Shown here: positions 1-12,158 of the stretch, one piece after another
Layout: every line of letters begins with the position of its first letter
Numbering within the stretch: position 1 is the stretch's first letter
NCBI GenBank assembly: GCA_027625915.1
Contig: JANTQA010000008.1
Span: 12,587,001 to 12,651,000, forward strand
Direction: 5' to 3'
Origin: Anaeramoeba flamelloides
Taxonomy: Eukaryota; Metamonada; Anaeramoebidae
Length of the DNA stretch: 64,000 nucleotides
The notes under the pieces: generated by a model
Seen by the model: only the letters and a program-made list of their open reading frames with translations
Database searches by the model: none
Told to the model about the DNA's origin: nothing
Program-made: the position numbers and the translations under genes

Positions 1-744
1 AAAACTTATAACAGTATTTTACTGTTAAAAAATATAATTTGTATCCTTTTCATATTTTCAATTTTTTATCTAATTTAGTTGTGCCTCTTTTTGTTGAAAA
101 AAAGTGCTGTAATTTTTTTTTTATTTTTTCAAAATATTTTGAAATATATCCAATAGGAAATTGATTCAATTAGTATTAATATCCCATCTTAATTTGATAT
201 TATCAGTTTACGAATAGAAACACTCCCAAAGAGAAATTTTATCTGAAATGTAATAAAAAAATTCCACACTTCTTTTTAGATACCTTATAACAACTAATTC
301 CATGAAAATAAATTTGATAGAGATTTAGCTTGGTTTTATAATTATATGAATTTTATTTATTTTTTTTTGGGAACAAATACACACAAACTTTTGCGAGAGT
401 ACTATAATTTTTAGAGGCTGTATGTTGGGGGTAAAATACCTATTAGGATTAAGCCAAATAAGTTATTCCAAAAAAGTGTGGAATTTTTTTATTACATTTC
501 AGATAAAATCTACTTTGGGAGTGTTTCTATTCGTAAACTGATAATACCAAATTAAAAGGGTATATTAATACTTATTAAATAGTTGCCTATTGATTATATT
601 TCAAAATATTTTGAAAAAATAAAAAAAAAATTACAGCACTTTTTTTTGTACAAAAAGAGGCACAACTAAATTCAATAAAAAATTGAAAATATGCTCCGGA
701 TACAAACTATTTTTTTAAACAATAAAATACTGTTATAAGTTTTT
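1..744. repeat. Fold-back element with ~275 bp inverted arms
   Basis: Positions 1-276 and 470-744 are inverted copies of each other, with scattered mismatches, around a non-coding spacer of about 190 bp. The outer end reads AAAACTTATAACAGTATTTT on the left and its complement on the right; the inner end is AGTGTGGAATTTTTTTATTA. The left arm starts at the window edge, so the element may extend further. No transposase is inside. A diverged single arm of the same family lies at 13347-13638. It sits downstream of the last visible exon of the TMEM181-like gene, probably in an intron. Confidence 0.85.
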
Positions 745-1160
745 CCTTATATTGGAAATTTTGTCCAGATTAAATCTCTTATGAACATATTTTTTTTTTA
801 TCAAAAAAGAAAACAATAATCACCCAATTTTCACTCTTGAAAAATATCATAAAAATTGAGATCTGAAATTTTTACTTTCTTGTATTAAACTAATGTAATA
901 CCTTACAAAAAAGCAATTATTACCAAGAATAAATTAATGGTGAAATACAGTTTTGGATATTTAAATAGTAATAATTAAAATTAAGTTTAATAAAGATATT
1001 TTGAAATAAATTTACCTCACTTTTTTGGAAATTGCTTAGCTCCATAGACTTATCACCCCTCACTCCCACTCGTTTAGAACACAGATAATAAATTATATCT
1101 TGACATTTGAAAAAAAAAAAAAAAAAAAAAAAGAAATAAAAAGAAATTTTTTTTACTTAC

Positions 1161-4100
1161 ATAACGTAATCCGTCAATTACACACAACCAAAAAGCGATT
1201 ATTGAAAAAAAGAATAATCCAGTGCAAAACGCATGTAGAATTCTAACAAATGCGGATGAGGAAATTATTGTTAATGGATATAAGGGCCCATTTAAAAAGA
1301 GAAGTGTAAATAAAAGCCAAGTGGTCCATTTTTGCTCAATAGTAAATGCTCTAAATTTTACACCACGTGTTTTTTTTACAAAAAATGCTATACATATACA
1401 AGTTATCATAACAAAAACATATCTCCATACCAATTCAAATATTGCCATTTTATCACTAATGTAACTTGACTATATTTTAGAAATAATTCCAAGTTATATT
1501 AAATATTTATTTATTCAAATTTTTAATTTTCAAATTAGAAATTACCAAGATGGGTAAATAGCAATATGTGTATATAAAGAAATATTAGAAAGAGTATTTT
1601 GATGGTTACCTCAGTATAAATAGTGTTGAAAAAGGGAGAAATAGTCGTTGAAACTTGTAATGAAATTTTATAATGCTTATAATTAAGAAACGGTTCATAG
1701 ACAATCGTATGCTCTGTGCAATTTTTGTGTGGCTAATTGTATTTTATTAAAAAAAAAAAATAAGATTTATTAATAAAAAAAAATAGATTTTTTTTGAAAA
1801 TTAGAGAATTTGTTAATTTTATGAATTATTTTGATAGGGTATTCTTCAGATTGTATTAAAACAAAGAACAATAACGAAAATTTTTTGAGAGAAAGTGCAA
1901 GAGTAAAATGTCTATACCCAAGAGCAAAAATGATCAATAAAAGATTAAAATGTGTCAGAAATAGAATAAATTACGGTCTTTATTGGTTTGATTTGGAAAC
2001 AATCGCCTTGTTATGTTTCGAGTTTGTTTCCGCAAGAACGAAAAAAATGATATTGTTCAAAGTGATATAAGATGATATTGAAAAGTTCGAAGAACGACGA
2101 TTAATATCATCTTAGCGCGAGAACAATAACATATTTTGAGTCTGGGAGGTCATCCAAAACGAGGAATTATATCAAGTGGAATGTTGAACAAATGAAACAA
2201 TATGAGATTCTATTTATTTTTGGAACTCGGGATCTAACTAGACAGAACAAGACAATAACAAAACAAACAAAAGAAAACCGAATTGCTATTTTTGAAGTGA
2301 TACTTTGAAGAAATTGATCTTCAAAGTGTCCTTTTCTTTTCCAACTGAATGATTGAAAACATTGAAATTAAATTTTATATTTTCATCCATTGAGAATAAA
2401 ACTTTGTTTAAATCACAGAGAGACAAACTAGATCATTCAACTTTTCAATAGTCTCTATCTCCCTTTTTATTTCATATTTGTTAAGCAATTCTCAGAAGGC
2501 GATCAAACATAAAACCTTGCGTGCACCGGAGTTCTTAACAGTGACTGATTTTGAATATTCCTCTAAAAATTCTTAATATGATGTAGTAAAAAAAAAATGT
2601 TTTTTTTTTTTTAAATTTGAAATTTGTTTTTTTCTCCTCTTTTTAAAATTGTTCTATAAATGGTTTTTTTTAAAGTTCGAAAAAAAAGAGACCAAACAAT
2701 TTATTTTTTTTTTGTGAGATTAGTTTCTTTTCGAAAAGAGAAAAAAAAACAAGAACGCTCTTTTTATTTCGGCATTGTTTTTCAACGAAGAAATGGAATT
2801 TATTCAATTTGCAAGCAGTACGAGAAAATTGAAGGACTTTTTTTTTAGTTTTTCTATTGAACAAATAATTTGGCTCTTTGGACCAAAATATGTATTTAAT
2901 TGGTTTTAAATTGAGACATTCGCAAATCTCAGTGTTGTCAACTAAACAACGTCGTAAATAAAAAATTCAAAGTACTGTTAAATAACCTTAAATATCATAT
3001 TTAAAGACAAATTTATTAGTAAAATACTTCCTAATTCACTTTGTTAGGATTCCAAAAAGAAGATCAGAAAATTCCCAAACTTTGCCTAATAACTAAACAA
3101 TTTCCAAATCTTTCAGCAACAACTACAGTACTTTAAACTTTTCAGAGAGAAAATCACTTTCTTATCTGTATTTATCTAGAATTATTTACTTAAAGTTTTG
3201 TCAAATAAAATCTTTAAGTTTAAAAAAAAATATCTAGCAATTTTATTTTTTTGTACAAAAATCGAAAAAAAAATCAATAAAAAAGTGTGATTAAAAGAAC
3301 AATTCTATTTTTTTTTATTGTAATTTCAGAGAGGACTTTTAAATTCTTCTAATTTGCCGTTAGGTTTTCCAGAATTTAAAAGAATTGAATAAAATCTATG
3401 ATTTTACTCCATTCTTTTAAATTCTGGAAAATCTAGGCACTTGTCGTTAGGTTTTTTTTAATTTGAGAAATAAAAAGAAAATTTTTAAAAATTTTCGGTT
3501 TATTTCAAAAATTAAAAAAAACCGCCGTTAGCTTTTCCAGAGTTTTCTGTTTATTTGTGAAGTGTTCTAGGTTTTTTTTAATTTTTGAAATAAACAGAAA
3601 ATTTTAATAAATTTTCTTTTTATTTTAAAAAGTAAAAAAAACCTAACGAAAATCGATAGATTTAACAAATGAAACAGAAAACCTAAAGAAAACCTAGGCA
3701 CTCTACGGCACTCTACATTACTTGACAGACACTCTCAATATTTATCATCAATAGAAATATTTTTTTCAACATTTCAGTTTTATTAGAAAAGTACAGTATT
3801 TTCAAAACTAAACCAAAATTCAAAATTTTCCACACAGAGCTAAAATGTTCCAAAAAATCACAATAATACAATTTCATTCAAAAAAGTTGGAAATAATTTT
3901 GATTTTTGAAAAATATGAAAATCATTTTTTCATCTTTTAGTTTTTGTTTTCATTTCATTTTTTGAATTACGTAATTTGTTTCGTTGGATCAAATTTTTTT
4001 ACAGTTGATATTATTGTTAAAGTTGAGTTATTCCAAATAGAAGAACTAAAATAAAATTAGTTGGTAGTATCTAACCATTGGATCGATCAATATTCCTAAT

Positions 4101-7100
4101 AGAATTTAAACAAATTTACTAATGTATTTTTTTGTTTTGCTCTCTCAAAAATTTTTAACACACCCTTGATTTATTTGTATTGATAATTATTTATTTTTTG
4201 TTTTGTGAGTATTGCAATTCATAAACAAATGTTAACATCCAATGAGCAAATGGTTCTAATTTGGTATTTCTTCTTGAATTGATTAAATAAGTTTTTTTTT
4301 TCACAAATCGAATTTTGGTGTGTTAAAAATTTTGAATTGGGGTTTATTAGTTATTATCTATTCAACTAAATATCTCCAAGTAGAATTCAACTAAAATTCA
4401 TTATTCCACTTATTTGGAATTTCTTACCAGAAAAAACACCTTTTTTTCGAAGAATATTTTGGCCATATTCAAAAAAATTCAATTGAACCAAGTAAAGAAA
4501 TTTTAAATTATATAAAAAATTTAAAAATTAAAAATTTAAAAGAGTTTAAAATTGATATATTTTTTCCAATTAAAAAGGCGAAAGAAACATATAACAACTG
4601 TAAACAGTTATTCAATAACAACTCGCTTAACAATAGTTTAAAAATTAGATTATTTAAATCTTTTATCATAAGCCAATTGACATATGGGTTGGAAATATAT
4701 AATTATGAAATAAAAACTTTAAATTATTTAAATTCTTGGATTAATTCATGTATTACTGAAATATGCAAAATAAACAGAAATACACCAATTCTTATTTACA
4801 AAACAGAATTTAAAATAGAAAATATGATAATTTCTATCAATAAATTGAAATTTAAACTAAAAAAGAAATTAGGAAATTTATCTCTTCCTAATTTAGAAAA
4901 ATTAATAAAGTTTAATCAAAGAATAAATAATAAAATTAATTGGAATTCAAAAGATATTATCGAAATAAAAAAAGAAATATACAAATACACATATAACGAG
5001 TTGTTGAATTCTACAAGTTGAAAGGTCCAAAAATATTTCACAATAATAAAAAATCAAAATTATTTATTTAAAACCCAAAAATATTTAAGTTATCCCTCAA
5101 GCTCAACAATTCTAAAATTCAGAACATTCACTAACTGTTTAAATAGATATTACTATGTAATTAATAAAAATTCAAATAAATTTTGTCCTTTATGTTTAAA
5201 ATATCAACAGAAGGAAATTATAGAAAATATTGATCACTTTTTATGGATATGTCCTTTCTATGAAAAAGATAGATTAATTTTTTCACAATAAATTGAAACA
5301 AATAAATCTTGATGAATTGATTTTAAACTGTGATAGTTTGAAATTATTTTCATTAATTAATAATCGTGAAATCTATGATTTTACGCTTAAATTTCTGAAA
5401 GGGAATTTAAGTCTAAGGGCAACTAGAGTGTAATTTACACTTCTTCAATAATAAAAACACCTTTTTTTCTCGGCTAGAGAATTTTACAAAATTCTAGTGC
5501 TATTAACAACAATAAAAAAATAGCCTCAAGAATTTTAAGTTCTGGAATGTTGATTATATTGTGAATAAACTCTATTTACAAGGAAAAATGTTTATTATGT
5601 AATTGTTTTTGTATAACTTTTATTTTTAATTTTTCAGATTTACTACAAAAATTTAACTCATGATTTTTTTTTTGGAAGCTTGGTTATTGTAACACCAGAA
5701 ACCACTTATAGATTCTTGTTTCAGATCCAAATTGACTTTAGAGGTTAGATCTTTGATTAAACGAAATGTCTCAAATATATTAAATGCTTTTGTTTCAAAA
5801 ATTTCATCATATTTACAAAATTTGTGAGATTAAATGATTTTTTTATAAATAATTCAAAAATGAAATTTCAATTTTTTTGTCAAAAAATAACATTTTAATC
5901 TTTCCATATCTTCATAATTCTTTTTTTAAAATTTATTTAAAGAACCTTATTTCTTGCTTATATGTTGTACCGTCCTATTGATTTTTTTCTTTTATTTCCA
6001 CAGTTAGCCAATATTTTTTGCATGAGTTAAATTTTCATAATTGGTTAAAGTCAAACACATGGGTTAGTTACACAACTGTAGTGAATAGAAATCTCAATTT
6101 AATTTTTCTGTTATTTTCTTCCAAAAGTGAACTTGCAAACAACATAAAAGAGACATTCAAACAGTCTGGGTAACATTTTTTAAAACTTTCTGTTATCGCT
6201 TTTTTTAAAAGAGCTGTAAGCTTGTTTGAAATAAAAATTTTTTTGAAAAATTTCAAATCAATTTGGGATTGTAAAAAAATAATGTAGTAAGTAAGAGAAA
6301 TATTCAAGAGTTTTCTCCTTCCTACAAAATTAAAGTTATTTGAGATTTTTTTATTCAAGTGGTCATTAACGACTACGCTTGCGATTGAAATTCAAAGAAT
6401 TGTGTGTTCTTATCAGGGTTTGGTGGTTGGTAAATCTCACAAATTTTTCTTCAGTAAGATCTAAGAAGGAAAAAATACAAATTTTTCCTTAAATTTCTCG
6501 TATTAAAAAAAAATGAAAAAGAAGGTTTGATAAAATCGACTTTTTCAAAAAATTTCCTTCTATATCATTTTTTAAAACCCTTAAACATTGTTGAGGTTTG
6601 TCTATGTTTTTTTTTTTTTTCGTTTCTGAGTTAAGCTGAGAAGGTTTGAAAAAATGAAATAGAAGGTCAAAAAGGAGAAAAGTGAAAATTTTGGAGGAAT
6701 AAGTCTTTGTTATTTTAATTCCCTCCCTTCAAAATTAGAAAAAAAAAGTTTTTGTTATTTTAAAACAAAGAGATTTTTGAATAGTGTCACGGTAATTGAT
6801 TTGATATTGTATTAAATCCAATAAAATTCCGATTTCCAAAAATATAAAGATCATTTTTTCTTCAACTGAGACAATAAAATTTTTTAAAAACAAAAAACTG
6901 ACTTAGTTTCCCAAACTTAATTCCCTCGAAAAGATACTTTGAATGAAAAATTCTTCAAAACTTTTCCCACACAACCTCAACCCAATTTGTATTGATACAA
7001 CAAATTGGGTTTTGAGAGAAACGATCCAAACAAAAAAATTTTTATCAAAAAAGCACAAAAAAATGTCAAGTACGTTTGATATGGATCCTGTTGTTCGAAA

Positions 7101-8528
7101 AATAATTTGAGGAGACAACTCTCTTCTCAACCATGCTGATTGATTTAATTCAAGGAAAAAAATAAAGAACTAAAAAAAAATAAGCCAAAATCACAACCCC
7201 TTTGTAATAATTAATACAAACCTTTCCAGCACCACCATAAAATTAATAAGGACTTGAAATTGAATTTCTATTCTGAAATTTTTTTGTACAAAAAACCGTA
7301 AAATGGGTTCTGAAAGTTCATCCTAAACTGTAAAATTTATAATAGAAGATTAAAAAGAAGTTATCCATTTTTTGGTTCTTTTGGTTCCTTTGGTTTTAGA
7401 AACAAATTCATTAAAAGAACTTACCCTAATGTGGATCTTCAATTTCCAAAATTGTTATAATATCAGCTTTTTAAACAATTTAAAAACAATAATCAAAAAA
7501 TACTTTCAAGTTTTCTGTGATTGCTGTGATTTCAATTCTTGAGAAAATTTAATTTTTTTCTTGGTTTTTACAAAAAAAAAAATTATCTAATGAAGTAAGA
7601 GAAGTTGAAATTTTGAAATTTTGATCTTAGAATCGAAATGGAATTTTATATTACAAAAAAACACAATTTTATAATATACAACCAATTTTGATGTCTTATA
7701 ATATTTCAAAGTAGGGTTATAACGGATTAATTGTTTGTGAAGACATTGTAACCAATTCAAACGTAACCCAATGGTCGAAAAGCATTGGCATTATGATTTT
7801 TTAAAGTTAGTGTTATGAAGTGTTTTTAATGTAAAAAAATCGTGATTATTTTTCTTTTTCATTTTTACCATCCTTATCAAGGTGTTCGGGTTTGGTATCT
7901 CAAAATTTCTTGTTCATTTTTTAATTGAAAAAATGACTAATAAATGATTTTTTGATCCAAATTGGAGAATATTGTAAAGATCATTCCTTGACATTTTAAA
8001 CGAGATTGGAACAAATTGTGTTGAGGGCTATTTGTTGAATTGCAAATGTAGTGCTTAAGATCCCAAATAATAAAATAACAAACATGTTTTCAAAGAATTG
8101 GTGTCAAAACAGATATTAATATAAAAAAAAACGAGTAAATTTACAGAACAAGTAATCGATCTTTTGTGAACATTTGTTTGTTTTGTGAGTGCACTCCAAT
8201 CAGTGTCACCAGGTTTTTCTACATTGCTACCATAAATCCGTACGGAATATGTCACTGTTGTTTTAATTGCAATTGATTCTTTATTTAAAAGAAAGACATC
8301 ACAATAAAGATATTGGTTTAAACTTTGAAGGTTGTTTATCGAAAAGGAGAAACTTGAATTTTTTTGGTTGTCTGAATTAAAAGTGTTTGTTGTAATTTGA
8401 TGAACACCAGGTCCTCTCGATCCGACAGCAATACCAATAACTAAAAAAAGCAGAAAAAAAAAGAAAAAACCAAAAAATTGTTTGGTTCCCCAAGAGTCAG
8501 CTTTGATAGACATCGTGTTTTCGTGCAT
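1161..8528 (-). CDS. TMEM181: TMEM181-like seven-transmembrane protein (GOLD-domain seven-TM family), 3' part beyond left edge
   Basis: I rebuilt this from three minus-strand exons: 8528-8145, 2427-2304 and 1469-1161. Exon 1 has an N-terminal hydrophobic segment followed by GSRGPGVHQ and a beta-rich luminal region ending KRSITCS, the layout of animal TMEM181 (IRGPKVIQ there). Exon 2 adds the rest of the luminal domain (KFNFNVF, LKINFFK). Exon 3 starts SSYISDKMAIFE, then a TM helix, the family-typical IEQKW, a second TM with NGPLYPL, and a third ending FWLCVIDGLRY, followed by donor GTAAGT. The exon 2/3 junction is in phase (AAA|GTATCA to TATAG|TCA). The exon 1 donor (TCT|GTAAAT, phase 0) does not match the best exon 2 acceptor (CTAG|T, phase 2), so a micro-exon or another site is missing. 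TMEM181 proteins belong to a Wntless/GPR107-like group of endomembrane proteins; their role in protists is unknown. The remaining TM helices must lie off the window. The 5.7 kb first intron carries hairpin-module and LINE insertions. Confidence 0.8.
2051..2128. repeat. Imperfect palindrome in TMEM181-like intron
   Basis: TAAGATGATATT at 2068-2079 pairs perfectly with AATATCATCTTA at 2103-2114. The flanking TATTGTTC (2051-2058) pairs with GAACAATA (2121-2128). It could form a stem of about 20 bp with an internal loop. It lies between exons 2 and 3 of the TMEM181-like gene. Function unknown. Confidence 0.6.
3346..3735. repeat. Modular hairpin element, copy 1
   Basis: This copy has three palindromic modules in a row. 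The first is TTTTCCAGAATTTAAAAG and its complement around an AATC loop. The second is a GGTTTTTTTTAATTTGAGAAATAAA palindrome (arms about 30 bp). The third is a diverged version of the second. The linkers are CCGTTAG and CCTAACG, and the right end carries reiterated tags CACTCTACGGCACTCTACA. It lies in intron 1 of the TMEM181-like gene. Confidence 0.85.
4340..5600. repeat. Older dispersed repeat split by a LINE
   Basis: The flanks 4340-4448 and 5453-5600 are homologous to one uninterrupted stretch at 32935-33160 (shared TTAGTTATTATCTATTCAA at one end and TATTGTGAATAAACT at the other). The copy here was split by the LINE insertion at 4449-5452. No coding capacity was seen. Confidence 0.65.
4449..5452 (+). 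mobile_element. 5'-truncated LINE (RT thumb and C-terminal zinc motif), 17 bp target duplication
   Basis: Translated in pieces, it gives the end of a non-LTR reverse transcriptase (LFKSFIISQLTYGLEIY) and then a C-terminal zinc-knuckle-like motif, CPLC...DHFLWICPFY, i.e. C-x2-C...H-x4-C, as at the C-terminus of many LINE ORF2 proteins. In-frame stops and frameshifts make it dead. AAAAACACCTTTTTTTC occurs at both borders (4432-4448 and 5453-5469), a 17 bp target-site duplication. The 3' tail ends ACACTTCTTCAATAATA; the same tail recurs at 52093-52190 and 59171-59287. There is no endonuclease domain because the copy is 5'-truncated. Confidence 0.9.
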
Positions 8529-9655
8529 TTTAGGGTTTTTTTTGTGTTAGGTTAAGGTTAATAATTGAATAAGGAAAAGTACAAAAAATGAGACTATCAT
8601 TTTTTGGACTTTTACAAAGTATTTGGTTTGGAACAAATAGAATTTGATGTGTGCACAAATTTCTCGAACAAGTAAAAGTTACTTATTTTTTTCAGAATAA
8701 CCTAATTGTATCTGAGTAATAGATGGAAATTATTTTCACTTGACTTTCCTTTTCTTTTTTACTTTTGGGAGATATTTCGAAGAAAGAGATTGCAATTTGT
8801 TTCTCAGATTTAAGGGTTTGTTTTTTTTTCAAGACACTTCTTCAGGTTTGGAAAACTAAGAACTATTTAAAAGACCAATCTCAGAATTACCTAAACGAAA
8901 AGCAACGAAAATTTTGCACTAATGCAAATTTTCAATACCAAAAAAGAATAAAATTGTATTTAAATCTTTTCTTTAGGTTCTGCATACTGGCCATGAATTT
9001 ACACCATACTTGAGGAAAGTGTCTACCACTAAAAAATTGTTTTTAGGTTACCCTTCTTTTGATTCAATTAATTCAAATACCTAAAAAGAGGTTTAAATTT
9101 CAAAGAATCTCATTCAAATCAAAAAAATCAATTTCTACACAAAAAAATTACTCTTTTCTAATTTTAAATTTCCAAAGTATTAAATTTCTTCAATTCAAAA
9201 CAAATTGCTTTCTTTAAGTCCACAATCGTTTTAATTCGATTTAATCTGATTTCAAGTTATTTTGATACCTTCAAAATTTTACAAAGTGAGGATTTTACAA
9301 CATTCTTGAAGACAATAATAACTTACCTGAGACAATAAAAAAAAAGAAAAAAAAAAAAATCTTCGTTATCTCAAAAAGTTTTCCAAGACTGAAACTTCTA
9401 AACCAACACAGTTGTTTTCAGAAATATAAATCACAAATATTCTAATTGAAAATTGGGTATCGATTTTTACCACTTTTTTCTAAAAATATCCTCTTTTTTG
9501 ATTGTTGATTTTTGGAGATCGATCACCCTTCACAGGTTGGTTAGTTTTGATTGTTATTAGGCACTCATTAAAATTACAAATTTTTTTTTCATTTCATAAA
9601 ATTATTTTTAGTAGTAAAGACTTTATCCTTAAATTTGAAAAATAACTAATTTTTT

Positions 9656-9910
9656 CTGGAACTGCCCAGCCTATGAAAATAATCGTAAAATCTGGATATA
9701 TGAATTAAAAAATATTAATATATCTCATATATTAAAAAACAATAATATTTTTAATATTATTAACAGAAAAGATTCCATAACTTTATTAGCCCTAGTGGAA
9801 AATAAAAGTATATGGAAATCTTTAAAAAAATTTCTAAATCACAATTTAGGAATTCGGGTAAACAAGAGGAACTAAAAACTCCTCCCTTAAACAATAAAAA
9901 AAAAAAAAAT
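9656..9910 (+). mobile_element. LINE 3' fragment, 11 bp target duplication
   Basis: It encodes only the C-terminal tail of the LINE ORF: WNCPAYENNRKIW, then a run to LGIRVNKRN and a stop. The 3' end is a short GGAATTCGGGTAAACAAG tail and a poly-A. ACTAATTTTTT flanks both sides (9645-9655 and 9911-9921). This is subfamily 2, close to the copy at 20446-21604 and different from the copy at 4449. It is severely 5'-truncated. Confidence 0.8.
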
Positions 9911-10227
9911 ACTAATTTTTTAAGAATAATATTTTAAAATAAAAATTCCAAAATTATTAAGAAAAAGATATATACTAGGTATTGTGGAACTATCACAAAA
10001 TATTAGGATTTTGAGTTAGTTAAAGAAAAAAAAAAAAAAAACAATTTTTTGATTATTTCAAATTTAATATTTAAAATTGATAGGGTTATGTTTAAAAAAT
10101 TTGTTTTAATTTTGAAAAAATATCTACAAAAAATATGAGAGATGAAAATTCCCTATAAATATCTTTTTTTATAATTTTTCCAGATTCTTTAGAGATGTAA
10201 ATTATATTTAAATAGACTTAAGCTTTT

Positions 10228-10600
10228 ATAGAGAACCGGTATGGGCAAGTGGTAACACAACCCAGTGTACAATCTGAAGGCCGGATTTCTATTCCCTTAA
10301 CCATTATTTCTTATTGTTTACCATTTTCTCAAATAGCCACCACGGTGCAATTTTAATTAAAAATCGGGTTTATGCTTCTTAGAACCACTAATTCTTTGAG
10401 GAAATCGTTTGACCGAATTGAATCTTTTTGACTATTATAAAACTGAACGGAATTGGAACTAAATCCCTCTCAATTTATGGAGTGGATCCGATTTTTGGGA
10501 GAAATGACCAGCTCTCACTTGGTTCGACAATATCTCTAATTCAAATTAGGGATTCGGGCAAACAGGTGGACTTTTAGTACCCACTCTTTAATGGAAAAAA
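10228..10600 (+). mobile_element. tRNA-derived SINE with LINE-like tail, 17 bp target duplication
   Basis: The head has a Pol III box A (TGGGCAAGTGG, 10242-10252) and a degenerate box B (GGATTTCTATTCC, 10283-10295) at tRNA-like spacing. The body of about 250 bp is shared with the copy at 21616-22126. The 3' end GGATTCGGGCAAACAGGTGG resembles the tail of the subfamily 2 LINE (GGAATTCGGGTAAACAAGAG), followed by poly-A. AATAGACTTAAGCTTTT occurs on both sides (10211-10227 and 10601-10617). Sharing a tail with a LINE is how tRNA-derived SINEs recruit LINE reverse transcriptase; the partnership here is inferred. Confidence 0.87.
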
Positions 10601-10713
10601 AATAGACTTAAGCTTTTTAGAAGTGAAATAAAACCTTTTTCTAAAATTTTTCATTTTTTTTTTTTTATTCTTATTGAAATTGATTGTTTTCTATATTCAA
10701 AATTTATATTTAT

Positions 10714-10910
10714 AGTCAGTTTAAAATTTAAGGCACAAACTTTCAATGAAATTTTAGATACAAAAAAATCTCAAATCAAGGCACAAAATTTGGAATTTTT
10801 TTTCTCACTAATTTTTTTAGGAGAATCTGAATTTTGTATCTTAATTTGTGATTTTTATTTTTGCCTTAAATTAAGTTGAAAGTATGTTCTTAAAAGTGGA
10901 ACTGGCTGGA
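10714..10910. mobile_element. Mariner-type MITE, copy 1
   Basis: An inverted-repeat element whose arms contain AAGGCACAAACTTTC and its complement, with a short AT-rich loop. Ends are TATAGTCAGTTT and AACTGGCTGGATA, diverged from the CAGTCAGTTCC consensus of the copies at 60718 and 61945. Non-coding. Confidence 0.7.
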
Positions 10911-11526
10911 TATAGAAACTAATAAAATTTTTTGAAGTTAAATCAAAATCTGTAAATTTCAAGAAAAAAAATGAAAACAAAAAAAAAATAAAAATAAATA
11001 AAGGGTTTGAGAATCTTTGGATAATATCACTCTTCTAAATTGATCTATTCTCAAAGGAAATTAATAAGTCTAAATTATTCCTCTATGCCCTAAATGGATA
11101 ATTGGTACTTAAATAATATATTTTATGAAACTAACAAAAAATAAAAATGAAACACTTATTGCAATAAAGAAATATTAAATATTCAATAATCATTAAAGAA
11201 ATCAATCATGTTTTTTTTATAGAAAGGTATAACCTATAATAAAATTTAATAAGATCTATTCAAATGTTTTATAAAAATAAAAAAAAACATCAGTATTCCT
11301 GATATTGTAATTAAGAATACTCCCCCCCCCACACACACAATTTATATTATCATTAGGACAGTATAAAATAATGATTTTTTAAAAAAAATTCTACAAAAAG
11401 ATCTTGGTAATTAGAAGAAAGATACTTTTCATAGATAAAAAAAAAATAAATATTATTCTTGTTGAAAAAATTAAAATATGAATGTTATTGAAGAGAAGTG
11501 ATTCAACTAAATTACTACCTATTTTC

Positions 11527-11685
11527 GTATTTTTTTATTTAATTTGTGAAATAAACAGAAAAAAAAATTAATTTTCTGTTTATTTCTCAAATTAAAAAAA
11601 AAGCCTTAGATTTTCAAGAATTTAAAAGAATTGAGTAAAATCTTTGATTGTACTCTATTATTGTAAATACTGGGAAAGATATTAA
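11527..11685. repeat. Modular hairpin element, copy 2
   Basis: Two modules. One is the TTTAATTTGTGAAATAAACAG palindrome with an AATTAATT centre. The other is the CAAGAATTTAAAAGAATTGAG palindrome, whose right half is eroded. Terminal tags are not clear. Confidence 0.7.
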
Positions 11686-12158
11686 CTATACAGCACTTTG
11701 TAAAACTCTAAATAAGTTTTTAGAGTTAATTATCTTAGCTATACTTTACACAAATTGATGTATAAGATTCGCTTTATGAATTAGAAAGAAGTTATAAAGG
11801 ATTTTAAAAATTAAGAATTTCTCGCATGTTAATTTAGTTTTAAAATTTTTTGATCCAATTTGTTACATTTTAGTTAATTTGATATTCAATAAATATATTA
11901 GAAATGAAAAAAGTAAAAATTAGGTTAAAAAATATTTATAAAAAAGTTGGATTAGGATTTTATCAAGGAGAAACATTAGTATCTTCTTTTTTAGATTTAT
12001 CAGTCATCTATTTACTAAAAAAAATTACCCGTCTTGTAAAATATGTTCAAAGTATGACAGGACATCAAGTTAATAAGTGAAGGGTTTGTAAGTAACTCTT
12101 TGTTTTTAAGAATCATAAGAGTAAATATTTTCTTTCATTTTTTAGAGTTTGTTCATTT

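Larger units (their letters stand above)
8529..12158. other. Spacer between divergent TMEM181-like and phosphodiesterase genes
   Basis: This holds both promoters. I see a LINE fragment (9656-9910), a SINE (10228-10600), a mariner-type MITE (10714-10910), a modular hairpin copy (11527-11685) and a C9(AC)n run near 11324. AGGTAAGT on the minus strand near 9327 could be the donor of a 5' non-coding exon of the TMEM181-like gene. No other coding sequence is convincing. Confidence 0.6.

Noticed and set aside
1831..2070. 79-residue plus-strand frame, basic, no motif
   Set aside because: It lies in an intron of the TMEM181-like gene, shows no recognisable domain, and no splice or start context supports it.
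6903..7130. 75-residue minus-strand frame in the TMEM181-like intron
   Set aside because: Considered as a missing middle exon, but its sequence does not resemble the family and its phase does not help.
7233..7283. Possible minus-strand exon between TTTCAG and GTTTGT
   Set aside because: In the phase required by exon 1 it hits a stop; the exon at 2304-2427 fits the family better.
9315..9335. AACTTACCTGAG as a possible U1 snRNA 5' end
   Set aside because: The following sequence has no U1 stem-loops; on the other strand it is simply a donor-like AGGTAAGT.
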